Shown in pieces: positions 11,324 through 23,744 of a stretch of DNA of 64,000 nt. Source of the DNA: Amphiura filiformis (taxonomy: Eukaryota > Echinodermata > Ophiuroidea > Amphilepidida > Amphiuridae). Numbering within the stretch: position 1 is the first letter of the stretch; each line of letters begins with the position of its first letter. Under the pieces are notes generated by a model, which saw nothing but the letters and a program-made list of their open reading frames with translations, had not been told where the DNA came from and made no database searches. The stretch lies in assembly GCF_039555335.1 (NCBI RefSeq), contig NW_027305503.1:539501-603500 (forward strand), read 5' to 3'. The translations under genes and the position numbers were made by a program.

Positions 11324-12156
11324 TAGGATCATGCAGGTGGTGTCAGATGGGGGTCAGCCAATTTTGATCATACTTTATTTAATTGATGGCTAGTGAGGCA
11401 TTTTGCAAAGGCACATATTAAAACAATCACCTGACCCCCTTTCATATTAACAAAATGGGTAATTTTGACCCGAAAATGACATATTAAAACTGCATTTTGT
11501 CAAATTTCAAGGCGATATAGATAAATATAGGGATCACTTTTCAACATTGAACAACTACCACATTAAAAGGTGTACTGTCGTTGTTTTATACACGAATGTA
11601 CAGCTTTGAACTAGCATTTAAGGTAACGTTTAATACCAATTCAATTTGACTATTTACATATTTGGCAAAACTTATGAAAATGGCAATTTCCCCTGATGTT
11701 TGACCCCTCATATCTTCTGTGCTTATCAAATTATATCTTACTTAACAACACCTGAAGTCATTGTGTCCATAAGCTATAAAAAAACTGCTGTCTAAATGTA
11801 CTCTTTTTGGATTTTTAAGGGGGTGTTGTTTTGATTAAGAACAGAGAGACCAGATTTCTCTCTTTTATTGTACTTGCCATAATACATGCTGTTTAAAAAA
11901 TTTATTTGAAAAAAAAAACAGGTTCAACTAATATTTTTCATTCAAATAATAATACATGTCTACCGGAATCAACATCTAAACCCAGACATACGTTTCCATT
12001 ATGTTGCTTCGGAGAAAACAATTGTAATTTATTGTTGACATATCATTTCATACGTTATTGTACAGTGATTGATGAAAAAAAGTTTAAAAGATCGTCTTTA
12101 ATCTCAAAACAAGCTTTGTTTATATTTTTTGTTACTCCTGTAAAGCCCATTTGCAG

Positions 12157-13484
12157 GAAAAGGGCCTTTACACCAGACCAACAACTCCGATGACCGAAAG
12201 GCTGTTATCAGAAACCCGGATTCAACTCACTTCTCTAATTACACAACCCAACCTGAAGAACCTACACGTGTCTTGGATGAATCAGATCAACTTATAGCAA
12301 ACAAACAGAACAGTACTTTTGGAAAAGTTCAACGCATAGCAGTTAATCCTTGGATAAACCAAGTGACAAATAATATATCCAGTACTAGAAACGACATTTC
12401 TAACAAAAATTGCACGCCTATCATTAAAATCGTCTTTCTAAAAACTCATAAAACGGGCAGTACTACAATGGCCTCGATATTTGAAAGGTTCGGATATCGC
12501 CGAAATTTGATATTTGCTCTTCCACGACAAAAGCATGTTTTTAAAAATAGTTTTTTCAATAAAAAATTCGCGATCCCTATACCTCAAGTGCTTGCTAAGT
12601 CTCATCCGCACTTCGATATACTTGACAATCACGCCGTGTACTATCGGCCAGAGATGGAAAAAACAGTGCCTAATGCAACCTATATCACAATTCTGCGTGA
12701 CCCAGTGTATCAGTTAGAATCTACCTTTGGGTATTTTGAGATGGCCAAAGGTATGGGAATAAGTAACTACCCTAACCCGTTTGACACGTTCATGCAAAAC
12801 CCACATTTCTATTATAACACTACTGAGTACAACGCAAAATGGTGTAGCAGAAATTGTCAACTTCACGATTTGGGTTTTATCAATACGAAACTGTTCGACA
12901 ATATAACTGCCATCCTTGAGAAAATTGATATCCTTGATAAGGAATTTGATTTAGTTTTACTCAATGAATACTTCGATGAATCGTTGATATTGATGCGAAA
13001 ACAACTATGTTGGAATTTAGATGATATTATATATATATCCAACGCAATACGCAGTAAAAGTCATCGATATACCATTTCTGATCAGTTGAAAAAGAAAATA
13101 CGTCAGTGGAACGCCGGTGATGTTTTACTTTATAATCATTTTAACAAAACTTTGTGGCAAAAAATCAAGGAGTACGGATCAACTTTTCAAGCCGACTTAG
13201 AAGAATTTAGACGTTTAGAAAAGGAAGCCTTCAATAGATGTGTAGACCCAAACGCATTTGACAGACATGATGGACGAGTAGATACGTTTATACTTAATCC
13301 AAAGCATTCCGGATCTTACTGTCAGGATTTGTTACGCGCAGATGTGGATTATACTTCATTACTAAAACAGAAGATGGGAGAAAATAACAGTCGTGCTGAA
13401 AGCTTAATATTTATTTATTTGTTTATTTATTTATTTATTTATTTATTTATTTGTTTATTTATTTATTTATTTACTTGTTTATAA
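12157..13484 (+). CDS. Galactose 3-O-sulfotransferase family protein, exon 2 (stem and catalytic domain)
   Basis: Members of this family (Gal3ST, including cerebroside sulfotransferase) use PAPS to sulfate the 3-hydroxyl of galactose on glycolipids or glycoproteins in the Golgi lumen. The exon follows an acceptor at TTTGCAG|GA and encodes residues 34-475. Residues 35-120 form a stem with several N-glycosylation sequons (NNS, NYT, NST, NIS, NCT). FLKTHKTGSTTM (about 127-138) is the PAPS 5'-phosphosulfate loop and ITILRDPVYQLES (about 210-222) the 3'-phosphate-binding region. NEYFDESL...LCW (about 303-318) and WNAGDVLLYNHFN are family motifs. Length is near the family's usual 420-490. The substrate cannot be decided from sequence. 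The last ~25 residues come from a TTTA microsatellite and form an artificial-looking FIYL-repeat tail before TAA at 13482-13484. Confidence 0.9.
13408..13480. repeat. (TTTA)n microsatellite forming the 3' end of the sulfotransferase ORF
   Basis: About 18 TTTA units with a few TTTG/TTAC variants. A TTTA repeat has no stop codon in the frame used here (TTT ATT TAT TTA), so translation passes through it and stops 2 codons after it. Confidence 0.9.
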
Positions 13485-14045
13485 CATCGAGTAAAGATGA
13501 AAACGTAAATCAGGATGAACAACACAGATCTACCTCCTCAAATATTGACTATGCCATAGTCTAAACTACATTATGCGTATACATGTAATGTATGATGTAT
13601 TATATTTATAATTACTTGATTTTGATTTGATGGCCATGTGATGTGCCCTCAGTAATTTAATTTGATAATTTAACTTTTTGAAACATAAAAATTTCGGCTA
13701 CGGTGTCATGCTCAGAACTCCTTGACAATTATATAGGATGTGTGTATTGATGAGAAAACCTTACTTGCCATGTTTTACTTTTTTTTCCAAAAAAGCGTTT
13801 TTGATTTATGCAACTTTTTGTCGATGTGTCATCTCAAAATCCTATTGAATTACTACAGGGAAGATATTATTAAAACTGATTTTTTTTGTCTATAAAAGTT
13901 TTATTTTGATGCCAATATATCACAGAATAATACAAACAAAAGTTAATTTTCTAACTTAGTGTTACTGAAGTATATATTTAAAAGGATTTTTTATGACTTT
14001 TTTATTTTTTTCTAGAAACACTAAATTACCTAAATTCTAGTATTT

Positions 14046-14312
14046 TTAGCCAACAGGGAAGGGTGCTATGGTTACCAAACTTACAGTGAGGGTAAATAAG
14101 AGTAATATCTAAATTCTCTCGTCAGCTTTTTCCAGTTAAGTGTTTCTATTTTTAGCTACAGTGTTTCTAACATTCCCTAAAATAAAAAATGGAAGAAAAT
14201 TCAAAAAGTAAACACCTTATCCCAAAAAACTGACGAGAGAATTTAGATATTAAGCTTATTTACCATCCCTGAAAGTTTGGTAACCATAGCTCCTTCCTAA
14301 GTGGGCAAAAAA
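14046..14312. mobile_element. Inverted-repeat (MITE-like) element
   Basis: Arms of about 80 bp at 14048-14130 and 14228-14310 are inverse copies, sharing 'ctatggttaccaaactt' and 'taaattctctcgtcag'. There is no ORF. It lies 560 bp downstream of the sulfotransferase stop and could be within a long 3' UTR, but no convincing poly(A) signal pins the transcript end. Confidence 0.7.
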
Positions 14313-15149
14313 AAAAATCAAAAACTGTCAACATTTAGGGAATTTTCAAAAATAAAGAAAAACATAAGATTTGGTACAATTCTTATAAGACTCTACAAAT
14401 AGGTGGGGAAAATACTTATCTTTGTTACGTTAGAGATTTAAATGAAAAGACCTGATTGATTTGACACAGGAGTTATTTTTCTGCAAGGGTGTTGTATCCG
14501 AGGAAGCTACCTTAATAACAACTAGCGTCATTTAGTTATTTGGTCAAGAATGTACAGCTATTTGGTCACCTTGATTTAGGGTATTTTGTGTTATAGTTGT
14601 TAACATGCTAGCTGCTAGAGCTAACTGGATTACTGGTAGCCTTTATTGTTAATATCCTGTTTTTAAAGGATTGACTTTTTCGGACCGGGAACGTATTAAT
14701 TGGCTCAAATTATTTGTCGTTTCTGGGCTATGAACAAAACGGAAATTCGTAAAGAAATCATGTCGGCTTAAAGCAAGCTAAGGGACCGTTCACAAACAAC
14801 TGAAATGTTTTGACCCTCCTAATGTGGGGCCCTGGAAAAAATGACTACACATTCTCCTGGGAAAATTGTGTTTATATGCTTCACGCAATGGGGCCACGGC
14901 TTAAGCTTTATTTTAAGCAATAGCCTACTTTCGTTTTGATTATATTATTAGTATTAACTCAAGGAGTAAGGACCTCAAGACCTTTGGAAATATCAATAAT
15001 TTGCTTCCTTGACCCGTTGACTCATTTCCTATGAGGTCAATATTAAGAAATACGTACACTGCAGGTTTTAAGTACAATTTTCTAACTTCAAAAATATCCG
15101 TCTCGCATTAATCTTCTGTGAATACTATGAAATAAATAATGTCCTCATA

Positions 15150-15424
15150 TGAATGAATGAATGAATGAATGAATGAATGAATGAATGAATGAATGAATGA
15201 ATGAATGAATGAACAAACGAACGAACGAACGAACGAACGAACGAACGAACGAACGAACGAACGAACGAACGAACGAACGAACGAACGAACGAACGAACGA
15301 ATGGATGGATGGATGAATGAATGAATGAATGAATGAATGAATGAACGAACGAACGAACGAATGAATGAATGAACGAACGAACGAATGAATGAACGAACGA
15401 ATGAATGAATGAATGAATGAATGA
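15150..15424. repeat. Long tetranucleotide microsatellite (ATGA/ACGA)n
   Basis: About 68 four-base units in blocks of ATGA, ACGA, ATGG and mixed ATGA/ACGA. Overlapping reading frames give FIHS/FVRS repeats that are artefacts of the microsatellite, not proteins. Confidence 0.97.
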
Positions 15425-15429
15425 AGGAC

Positions 15430-16620
15430 CAAAAAGTTTTAGGTATTTCGAAAGGGGCAGGGGGCAAAAAAACTATATATCACTTTTAGCATGGGCAAGT
15501 TTTGGTTTTTAATGCTTTTGTTTGACAAAGTGATGGCAATTAGTGCACACATACATTTTAATTAATATAACGTTAAAGATGATCAGCAACATGCAACCTC
15601 TGGGTTAGACTTCTCCTTAGTCCACTTGCCCATTTTGCATACTCTGTCTATTACATTTAAACATAAAACGCTGATTTGTATTAATTTGTGTGCAATATTG
15701 ATAGATTTTCACATCTGATATTTTCAGTCACCGTACTCCCTCTGTTTGTTAACTTCCAAGTGGACTATTTACTGTGACTTGCGGTGAAGATTCTTAACAC
15801 GGGACTCATTGGAGAGTTATGCCAATTTCTGACCTAACTAAATTTGGTCATAATGTAATGCATCTTAAAATAGATTTGGTCGCCCAGATCTCGCTATTGT
15901 TTAAATCCTCCTGGTACGTACCATTACCATTACCTACATCGTACACAACATTTGCGGCACGTTTGAGGTGGCGCGAAAGTTAAACTCTCAGTGGTACATT
16001 GGACGTACATTTAGAACGTCATGTACCACCATGTTTAACACTTGCGGTTAATTTAGATTGACAAACAAGTATGATTGACAGTGTGTTTTAGAGACCAAAG
16101 TTCCGGGGTAAAGTTCTGCTTAAAAGCCAATGTACATAGTCGGATTTTTTACTCGGGCTTTCGCGATCAATAAACTTGTAAATTCCAAAATCAAAATTGT
16201 TTAGTATTGAAGTGAGCCATTATAATTATGCAAGATATGTTGAATTCGATAACTTGTATTGTCACTAATCATCTAATTATATAAACTAAATTTTACTATT
16301 GAATACTTTAATTTTAACGTGTTTTTAAAATAATCATCAGTATAATTTTGAGTTCAACGGAATGCGATCATGATTAAATGTGATGTGATCAAGCAAAATA
16401 TCGATTTTGAGATATAGCCAAAAAAAGCAAATATTTCCCTTTGTTTCCTTTTGTTTTGCAAACTCTGTAATTGCTCATAGCTTTGGAAACGGTTGTTCAA
16501 TTTCAATGGGGTTTTCTGCAAAATGTAGTTTTGTAAATGCTTTTTACTCTTATAAGAAACTGAAAATGTAATATTTCCGAGTTCCGACTGAATTTGCTTG
16601 ATCGTATCACAAATATTAAT
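15430..16620. other. No gene seen
   Basis: AT-rich sequence with no domain, RNA gene or obvious inverted repeat that I can support. Confidence 0.5.
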
Positions 16621-16624
16621 AATA

Positions 16625-16745
16625 ACATATTTTTATTTTATTTATTTATTTATTAAGTCATATTTTACCAGGGTAGCCCAGTCAGTGCATAGCACATGAT
16701 ATACATAGGGGCCCTGGAGAACATTATACACAAAGGAAGGTGATG
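16625..16745 (-). mobile_element. Probable LINE 3' tail
   Basis: Read on the minus strand, a segment ending 'ccctggtaaaatatgactt' runs into an (AATAAA/AAATA)-type simple-repeat tail at 16629-16654. A very similar arrangement occurs at 60577-60703. A short conserved 3' end followed by a simple tail is typical of CR1/jockey-like elements. No coding part is attached. Confidence 0.45.
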
Positions 16746-16838
16746 ATGAAGCAAATATTTTTATCAAAATTCGACTATGGCATAGTCTACATGTGGGTTG
16801 GTCTAGGAAATACTGGCATTTTTATCATAGAATTTTAT

Positions 16839-17470
16839 AGGGTGTTCAGGAATTGATGTACCCCTTCATATGATGATGTATTACTTGTTACATAAATCAA
16901 TCGAAAATGATTTAATTTCTGATTTAAAAGTGAGCTTAACTTGAAAATTATTTTCTCCATTTTTTAGAAGATGTCCCGCACACGTTGGGTCCAGCAGGGG
17001 TCCTGTAATCGTTGACAAGCGCGCTCAACGTCTCTGGGTATGGAAGTTCAGCATCTTGTTAGAATCAATAATCAATTACTAATCAACAGCAATTGGTGGG
17101 ACTTGGCTTGTTTTCTTCACTCCACCAGTATTTTACCCACGTCTCAGTCCATCCAAGTGTTTCAGCAACTTCCTTGCTTGTTTTCCCAACTCTTTTAAGT
17201 GTATGCAATTCTTTTTTCTTCATGAATTGTTGGTTCTTTCTTTCTTGCCTCCAAGCGCCATCTTAAATGTCCAGCACAATCTTGGGAACTTCCGTTATAA
17301 TTAATTTGAACGCAGCGAAAACTTGGTCGATTTTGATGAACTAAAAAGGTAGAGAAAGATTAAGCTGCAATCAAGACAGTTTTATGTGTATTTGAGTTGC
17401 ATCACAATTTTTCCTTCACTAATGATATGATAACACAAGGGGTAGGGGTACATCAATTCTTGAACACCCT
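16839..17470. mobile_element. DNA transposon remnant with 27-bp terminal inverted repeats
   Basis: Left end AGGGTGTTCAGGAATTGATG (16839) and the inverse at 17444-17470 match at 26 of 27 positions over the 27-bp repeat. The 632-bp element contains a decayed helix-turn-helix coding stretch on the minus strand (17110-17220). Left flank is TTATA; no matching TA is seen on the right, so the superfamily is left open (Tc1/mariner-like by HTH type). Confidence 0.75.
17110..17220 (-). pseudogene. Transposase helix-turn-helix fragment
   Basis: The frame reads KKKELHTLKRVGKTSKEVAE then TLGWTETWVKYWWSEEN. This matches the pattern of an N-terminal transposase homeodomain-like helix-turn-helix (a '...GKSxxEIAexLGxSxxWVxxWW' style). 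A stop lies immediately upstream in frame and no DDE catalytic part follows, so it is a relic within the 16839-17470 element. Confidence 0.55.
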
Positions 17471-17636
17471 CAACATATCTCAATATATAAAATTAGGCTA
17501 TACAAACATGATTGTGATCAAAAGCTGGAAAAATACAACTAAATCACGACGATATTGCACATAAATTGGATTTCCTTGCACGTACATTACACACTTCAGT
17601 TTCTCATTGCGGAATTATTTTGTTCACATTGGCCCA

Positions 17637-18335
17637 CACTCTCAGAACATTGGATAAAACATGAATGGGCAGAAAACTGTTGGTTAAAAAATGCCCAACA
17701 ATGGTTAAGATTCTTGAAGTTGGGCAAAATACAGTTTAATACATGGTTGGTCAAACCTGTCAATATGGTATTTACACAATGTTGGTTAAAAGTTAACCAA
17801 CCTTGGTAAAAACATCCTTTTCCCGCCAATAAAGTGGGGCAAAGTATGGTTTTGCCCAACCATGGTCACATGGTGTTCCTTTGCGAACTGTGATTGGTCA
17901 TTGTGTTGGGCAAAAATGCATTTCAGAAAACAAGATGGCCGATATGAGTGGCTTGCTGCAAAGCGGTGGATCGGGGTCTTCACGATCTGTTGGAGACATT
18001 TGAAGGTATGAAATTATATTATAAAGTATATCATTTCATCGGGTATAACACTTAGTTTAAGTGTGTGCGAGGCCGAGACTGTGAGCAAGACTTCCCATTC
18101 ATAGTGTTTAACCAACTATTGGTTATATTTTGCCCAACATGCTTTGCCCAACTGGTTGGTTACCGTAATGTTAACCAGTAGTTGGTCAATGTTTTAACCA
18201 ACCTGTGGTTATATTGTTAACCAACCCAGGTTGGTTAACAATATAACCAACTGTTGGGCTGTTCACCTGTAAATACATGGTTGGTTAAAATTTTAACCAA
18301 GTTGGTTAACATTTTTAACCAATGTTCTGAGAGTG
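17637..18335. mobile_element. MITE-like element with CACTCTCAGAACATTGG ends, carrying a promoter-like module
   Basis: The ends at 17637-17653 and 18319-18335 are 17-bp inverse copies. Both sub-terminal zones are full of GTTGGTTAA/TTAACCAAC motifs. The middle contains CCAAT (17824), an inverted CCAAT box (TGATTGGTC at 17891-17899) and CAAGATGGCC, which resembles a YY1 initiator site. A 22-residue ORF starts within that motif (17935-18003) with a GT splice-like site just beyond. A related segment at 46010-46235 shares the middle part. The promoter role is an inference from motif content. Confidence 0.65.
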
Positions 18336-19246
18336 CATGGGTAGATTAACCATTGGGCAGAGAGGCTCCAGGCCCGGGTATCAATGGCCTTAGAAGGCCA
18401 AAACCGATGCCTGTGTATGTGTGTGATTTTGACCTAATTTATCTCATATTTGACCATTTTAGCTTTTTGCATAGTTCCAGATTAGTTCAAATTTTAACAA
18501 CATTTGACCATTCAAGCTTCAATATGGCCATTTTTTGCGTACGGTTCGCGCGTATTTGTACTATATAATAGCCACGGGTCCAAATTCAGCTGTTGTGGAT
18601 ATGAACTTCCAAATAAATCCTCTATTTCTTTTATCCCTGAAAAAATCAGATGAGCACCCTGATTTGTGACAAATCTAAATTAAGTATATATAAAATGAAA
18701 AATTCCTATTTATCTACAGAGTTCCTATCCTTTTCTGTATTATTGGACATTGCATGATGATTTGGTCACGCTTGCTGGTCTTGGTATGTCGTACCCATGG
18801 GTCACGTGCGTATTAAAAGCGCATTTATAAATATAACCGAAGTATACTGGTCACATGCACGAAAATATACTGCCCCAAAAAAGTATCCTTACAATTGGAA
18901 GAAATATTATCATTTTAATGCTAAACCATATTTGGGTAAATTTATTTGTTTAATAGATGCTATCATATCTGGCAGATTATGACACTCCATTGAATCCAAT
19001 GTGACTTCAAGAAGCAAAATTACAAACATTTAATAAGGCGAGGGGCCAGTTTTAAAAGTGACAAACTGGCCTATTCAAAATTCCACGGACTAGATACCTG
19101 GTTTGAGCGTGTTGAATGGCTAATTTATGCGTGCCTTTCATTTAAAACAAAAGGAACAAAAGAAAAATTAAACAAAAGAACTGACAAATAAAATGAAAAT
19201 TATGAAATGTCAGAGGAGTAAAAACTGAAATAAAAAGTACTTTATA

Positions 19247-19825
19247 TGTGACCGTCCACGGCGAATGAGCCGTAAATTCCTCCCCCGGTCAATTTGGTTT
19301 TATTTCGTGTTTAAAAATAAACATCATAAACTTAAAAATGGTATATCATTTGACTTCAAACGATATCCAGAAGCGGAGTTATGGTTAGTTAAACTTTGCG
19401 CCTTCAACAAAATTAAAGCTTTTTTCGTTTCTATGTGTGTCTCTTTTTCAACATTGCCGGCAATAAATATCAAACAGTCATAATTGGCGGTCATTTCAAA
19501 TCATCCCCAAGTCAACGAGGTTTAAGAAGTGTTCTCTCATTGTTAATTGTTGGTTATGCATACCTATACAAATAACCCACCACTTGAAAAGGATTTAGCA
19601 AAAGCAAACAAAGACCAGAGCTATTAAAAGTTCTATAGCCATCTAAGGTAGAAGCTTATTATCCACTTCAATAATAGGATTATTGATTTGTGTTGTGACT
19701 ATCAAAATAAGACGGATGTCGCGCCAGCTTAAGTGACCGATGAATTCGACCTTCGTACACATTTTACACCATAACTCAGAATACAATTTAGGGAATTTAC
19801 GGCTCGTTTGTGCTGCCGGGTCACA
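19247..19825. mobile_element. MITE-like element with TGTGACCGT...GAATGAGCCGTAAA ends, copy 1
   Basis: The left arm TGTGACCGTCCACGGCGAAT GAGCCGTAAA and the right arm (TTTACGGCTCGTTTGTGCTG then CCGGGTCACA) are near-inverse. It is flanked by TATA on both sides. The second, shorter and more symmetrical copy is 44471-44711. No transposase is present. Confidence 0.75.
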
Positions 19826-19882
19826 TATAACGCTTCATTGAAGAAACTGTGGCCTCTTTGTTGCGCTTGTTGGAATAATTTT

Positions 19883-20255
19883 GGGTCAGTCCATATGATA
19901 TCAAGGAGGTCCCCACCTGACCCCCTCAGATTTGCTTTATATTTTAGTCATATGTTGTACCTGTAAAAATATTAAAACCTGCACATTTGAGGTCTGTAGC
20001 TCTTACGGATTTTCTGTGGCAGCCATTTAAAGTTGGAGTATGGGCATCTAAGGCCCCGGTGCTTAATCTAGCCGATTACCTCTAGCACGCCGATGAATCA
20101 ATATAGTGTGGCCATATATCTGGTTGCGAATTCGCAAGCAGTTATGGGCAAATTTGCAGGTTTAATATTTTTACAGGTACAACATATGACTAAAATATAA
20201 AGCAAATCTGAGGGGTCAGGTTGGGGGTCCTCCTTGATATCATATGGACTGGCCC
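19883..20255. mobile_element. Inverted-repeat element with GGGTCAGTCCATATGATATC ends
   Basis: Arms of about 105 bp (19883-19990 and 20150-20255) are inverse copies and include 'atttgctttatattttagtc' and 'tacctgtaaaaatattaaac'. The loop of about 160 bp is unique. There is no ORF. This is a typical non-autonomous foldback element. Confidence 0.85.
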
Positions 20256-21059
20256 TTTTGCGCCTTGTATAGGTCAGTTTGTTCTGGACTTTCGTCTATT
20301 CAATTACTTGTAGCGCATTTTATAGGTCACATTGGATTCAACGTGGTGTCATAATGTGCAGGATTAGCATTATTAAAAAAAATTACCCCAATTTTGTTCA
20401 GTTATGAAATTGTCATTATTTTTCCAAGTGTAAGGTAAGGATACTTTTTGGCGCAGTAGAGTACCCGGTATTGTCGGGCAAATAAACTGCATGTATCAAC
20501 AAGCTGAAGTACGACCTCAGCTACATTTGTTATGATTCTGTTGTCATATCTGATATAGAGGGCCAAGCAGTATTTTGTGAACAGTCGTGTTGCCACCCAG
20601 GTGGTGAACGCCGTGCATTCTCTAATTCAGTACATTTCCGTTGTCAACCGTGTAATTGAATGGGATTATTTTGAAATATTAAAACACTTAAAATATCACA
20701 AACAAGTAGGTCTATGTTTATAAGTAATATTAATACAAGCTAACCCGACAAAACTTATCGAGTGTATGGAAAATGCCATACGGCTGAGCGGTTTTGCCGG
20801 CTCTCTCCGACCATCATGCCACTCGCCGCCTAGTGTTACCACCATGATATAAACAAACTTGATCACGTCGGTAGCAATGATCTATTAAGGGAGTGGTGGG
20901 TGCGGTGGACGCAGTAATGATTTTTTTTCTTCAAAAAAGAACAAATTTCAACATGTTTACCGCAGAAAGTGGATCTTTTGTAATTGTTTGTGCAAAAAGG
21001 GATAGGCTATTCAACCTTTTAAATTTTTAAGACCGAAAGTCCACCTGGCCCCTCACCTT

Positions 21060-21112
21060 GAGTGTATACTATCATAGACCATGTTTTAAATGGTCTATGA
21101 TACTATACACTC
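21060..21112. repeat. Near-perfect hairpin of 22-bp arms
   Basis: Arms 21060-21081 and 21091-21112 pair at 21 of 22 positions around a 9-bp AT loop. There is no terminator context in a eukaryote; it is probably the tip of a foldback element. Confidence 0.8.
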
Positions 21113-21379
21113 AAGTTGCGTATAGTTTCTTTGGGTTTGGTAATATTTCATACATGTTTCACAACATTTGATGTTTTCACCCTGGAACATGTATTAAACA
21201 TTATAAAACCCTAAGAACCCCCCCTGAGGAGGGTCAAAAAGTCAGCCCCCTATTTACACCAGCCCCCCCCAACCCCCCCAACCCCTAACAAGTGTTTGTG
21301 AACCGTCTCTTTGTGTAAATATGTTGAGGGGCCAAGTGGACTTAGCGGTCTTCTTGCGCTCGGGTTTTCAATTTAAAAG

Positions 21380-22110
21380 TGAGTTAGCGGTTTTGGGAAT
21401 GGAAAGCGCTAAGCGAATGACACTGAATATAAGCAACGCGACAAGCTTACAAGCATGTATATATTAAAACACTTCAACTCTATTTGACTCCAACTATTTT
21501 GTTATACAAAACATACCATGAGTTTTGAGTAAAGTGGGTAAAACACACATTTATTAATTTTCCTTATCGCCAGCGTTTCGCGATTATCAACATTTAAAAT
21601 GCCCCAATGCTCAATTACCATATAGACGTCGAATTATATTCACAATATTTTAACATGCCAAGGACAATTTATTTATGTGCATTTTGAATCATTATTCACA
21701 CGATTTCGTTTAATATTAACAACACAGTAATGATTTCAAAGTAGCAGGTATTGTGGCAGTTAAAACGCACCCTTATTTCAAACTTACACCGAGACCACAG
21801 TATTCAATCAATTGTATTAAAATAATGAAATGTCAAAATTACCACTTGTTTTTAACCACTAAATACGATTGAAGATGCGTATTTAAACAGTTGCGTTACA
21901 TTGTATCGATATATCAACCATCAAAAAAATATAGGCAATAATGCGACGAAAAAACCTTTTTATCCGAGATAATTGACAAAGCATCATGTTGACTGACACG
22001 TGTTTCAACACCTCTGGTTGGTTGCACATTATCCATATTGAACTTCTGTCTATTGAAACCAAATCATGCATGAAATCAAATCATGTATTTCAAATCGCGG
22101 TCGTTTCTGA
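21380..22110. repeat. Dispersed duplicated segment, copy 2 (empty-site reference)
   Basis: This is a diverged direct copy of 60-1165 but lacks the element at 469-797. An ORF across 21986-22261 is not conserved in copy 1 and is not supported as a gene. Just upstream (21320-21355), 'ccaagtggactta.cggtctt' also occurs (inverse) near 50405-50440, suggesting a retroelement 3' region. Confidence 0.75.
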
Positions 22111-22125
22111 ACAAATTGTTAAGCC

Positions 22126-22268
22126 TCCAGCATACTTTCCTGCCGCTTGCCGCTGCTTCAAGCGGCAGGGCGTTTCAACCAATGACAAGCCTTTATTGTG
22201 TCCGTTTGTCTGCAATGCGCGTGCGCCATGCCGCTCAGCGGCAAGCGGCAGGGTAGTATGAAACCAGC
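22126..22268. mobile_element. Short MITE-like element with GC-rich inverted ends
   Basis: The left side 'atactttcctgccgcttgcc' and the right side 'ggcaagcggcagggtagtat' are inverse copies with few mismatches, bounding about 140 bp. It directly follows duplicated segment copy 2. Confidence 0.7.
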
Positions 22269-22534
22269 ATTACGGCTAGCTATACTAGTCAGGCGGGTGA
22301 AATCCTGTGGCAGTTTATTCATTTGTTTGCTCTCTCGAGAATATCAAAAATGCTTAGTGCAATAAAAAAAAACTTTACTGTTAAAAATAAGTTATTGCCT
22401 TGTTGTTTTTGTGTTTGTTGTTTGTTTGTTTGTTTGTTTGTTTGTTTGTTTTGTAATCTCAATAAGGGTTGAATTAAGTATAGTAAGCAATACATCGAGA
22501 TTGGTAACCTGATTGACAGCCATATCCCCCCCAC

Positions 22535-23744
22535 TTAAGGCGATATAATACCCCGATTTTCATCAGTACCCCTCTTCTTTTTTTTCTTGCAAATTTATTA
22601 AGTACATATATATGTTTATCACCTCATGTCCTTAACTTATAAAATATATCTACATATAAAGTGACTTTCATCCATTTTAGTAAGTCATTTTAACCCTATA
22701 TATTTTTTTTTACTGTAACCTAGTAACTCAGATCTATGTTTCATAACAAACCATAATTTATTCTTTTCAAAATGTTCAAGTAGGGTACATGAATAAAATA
22801 CATTAAATCCTTTGTTATACTCTCTATAGAAAATCTATAGTGGTGCATGCAAAATACCTACCATGATATAACACTGAATGAATTAAATACACACTTATAC
22901 AATAGATGCATAGTCATTAGTTGTTAGGAGAAGAAAAGGCTATTAGGTCACCGTATGTCAGGTTATAGGTCAATTGGTTCAGGTCAAATTTAAGCATCAA
23001 TTTTGAATACACATGTGAGAGTCTGTGATATCATATGAGGCATAATTTTGATATTCTGTCTTTAACTGGATATATATCGAGAAGTGCATGGTGGATATAC
23101 TAATATACCTTGGGATGTAAATGGTGAGTACAATTTAGAATGCCTAGTTGAGACGGATTTCACAAATAACTATAAAATAGTTACCAAAATCACAAAAGGT
23201 AAGCTTACGGAAAACTACCCAATATGGTTGTATAGGTGACAAGAAATACAATTTTTTTCATCATTGCTGTAGTATGGTTGTTGTAACCTGTTACCTATGG
23301 CTTAATTAAGTTTCAGTGCAATAATGTCGCAAGTTAAAAATACAAAATATAGCTCAACATTGAAAATAGAAGCATTTTAACCAGTTCCTTTTTGATAGTT
23401 GTGGAGCACCAAGTTCATGAAGTCATAAAAGAAATCAGGAACCACTTATTCCCATTTTACATATCAACTTTATTTCCCTAATGTGTTAGCAACACATATC
23501 CAAAATTTTAACGAAATCCGTTGATAGTAAGCTTTCCAAAATGAAGTGAATTTAAATCATCAGTGATGTACCTCCTTTTGGCTTCTATCTGTAAAAGCAT
23601 GTAAGCTACATTGATACCGATACCACCAATAAAACGAGAAGATTTGCCCCTTCATTTTGCATACCACTTTGTCCAATTTTTTTTGTAATTTCTTCACAAA
23701 ATGCAAAAAATGCACAAAAAATCAATGGGTGTAGTACCCCTTAA
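22535..23744 (+). mobile_element. TTAA-flanked 1.2-kb non-autonomous DNA element, copy A
   Basis: Bounded by TTAA on both sides, starting TTAAGGCGATATAATACCCC and ending GGGTGTAGTACCCCTTAA. Full-length relatives are 34160-35356 (opposite orientation) and 36700-37941 (same orientation); all share 'gtgttagcaacacatatcc' and 'caattgacctataacctga' (or the inverse). No ORF of meaningful length exists. TTAA target sites are typical of piggyBac and Kolobok; a start with GGG after TTAA fits Kolobok-type better, but this is an inference. Confidence 0.8.

Noticed and set aside
15108..15467. Long minus-strand ORFs rich in FIHSF/FVRSF repeats
   Set aside because: They are translations of the (ATGA/ACGA)n microsatellite; several frames are open for the same reason.
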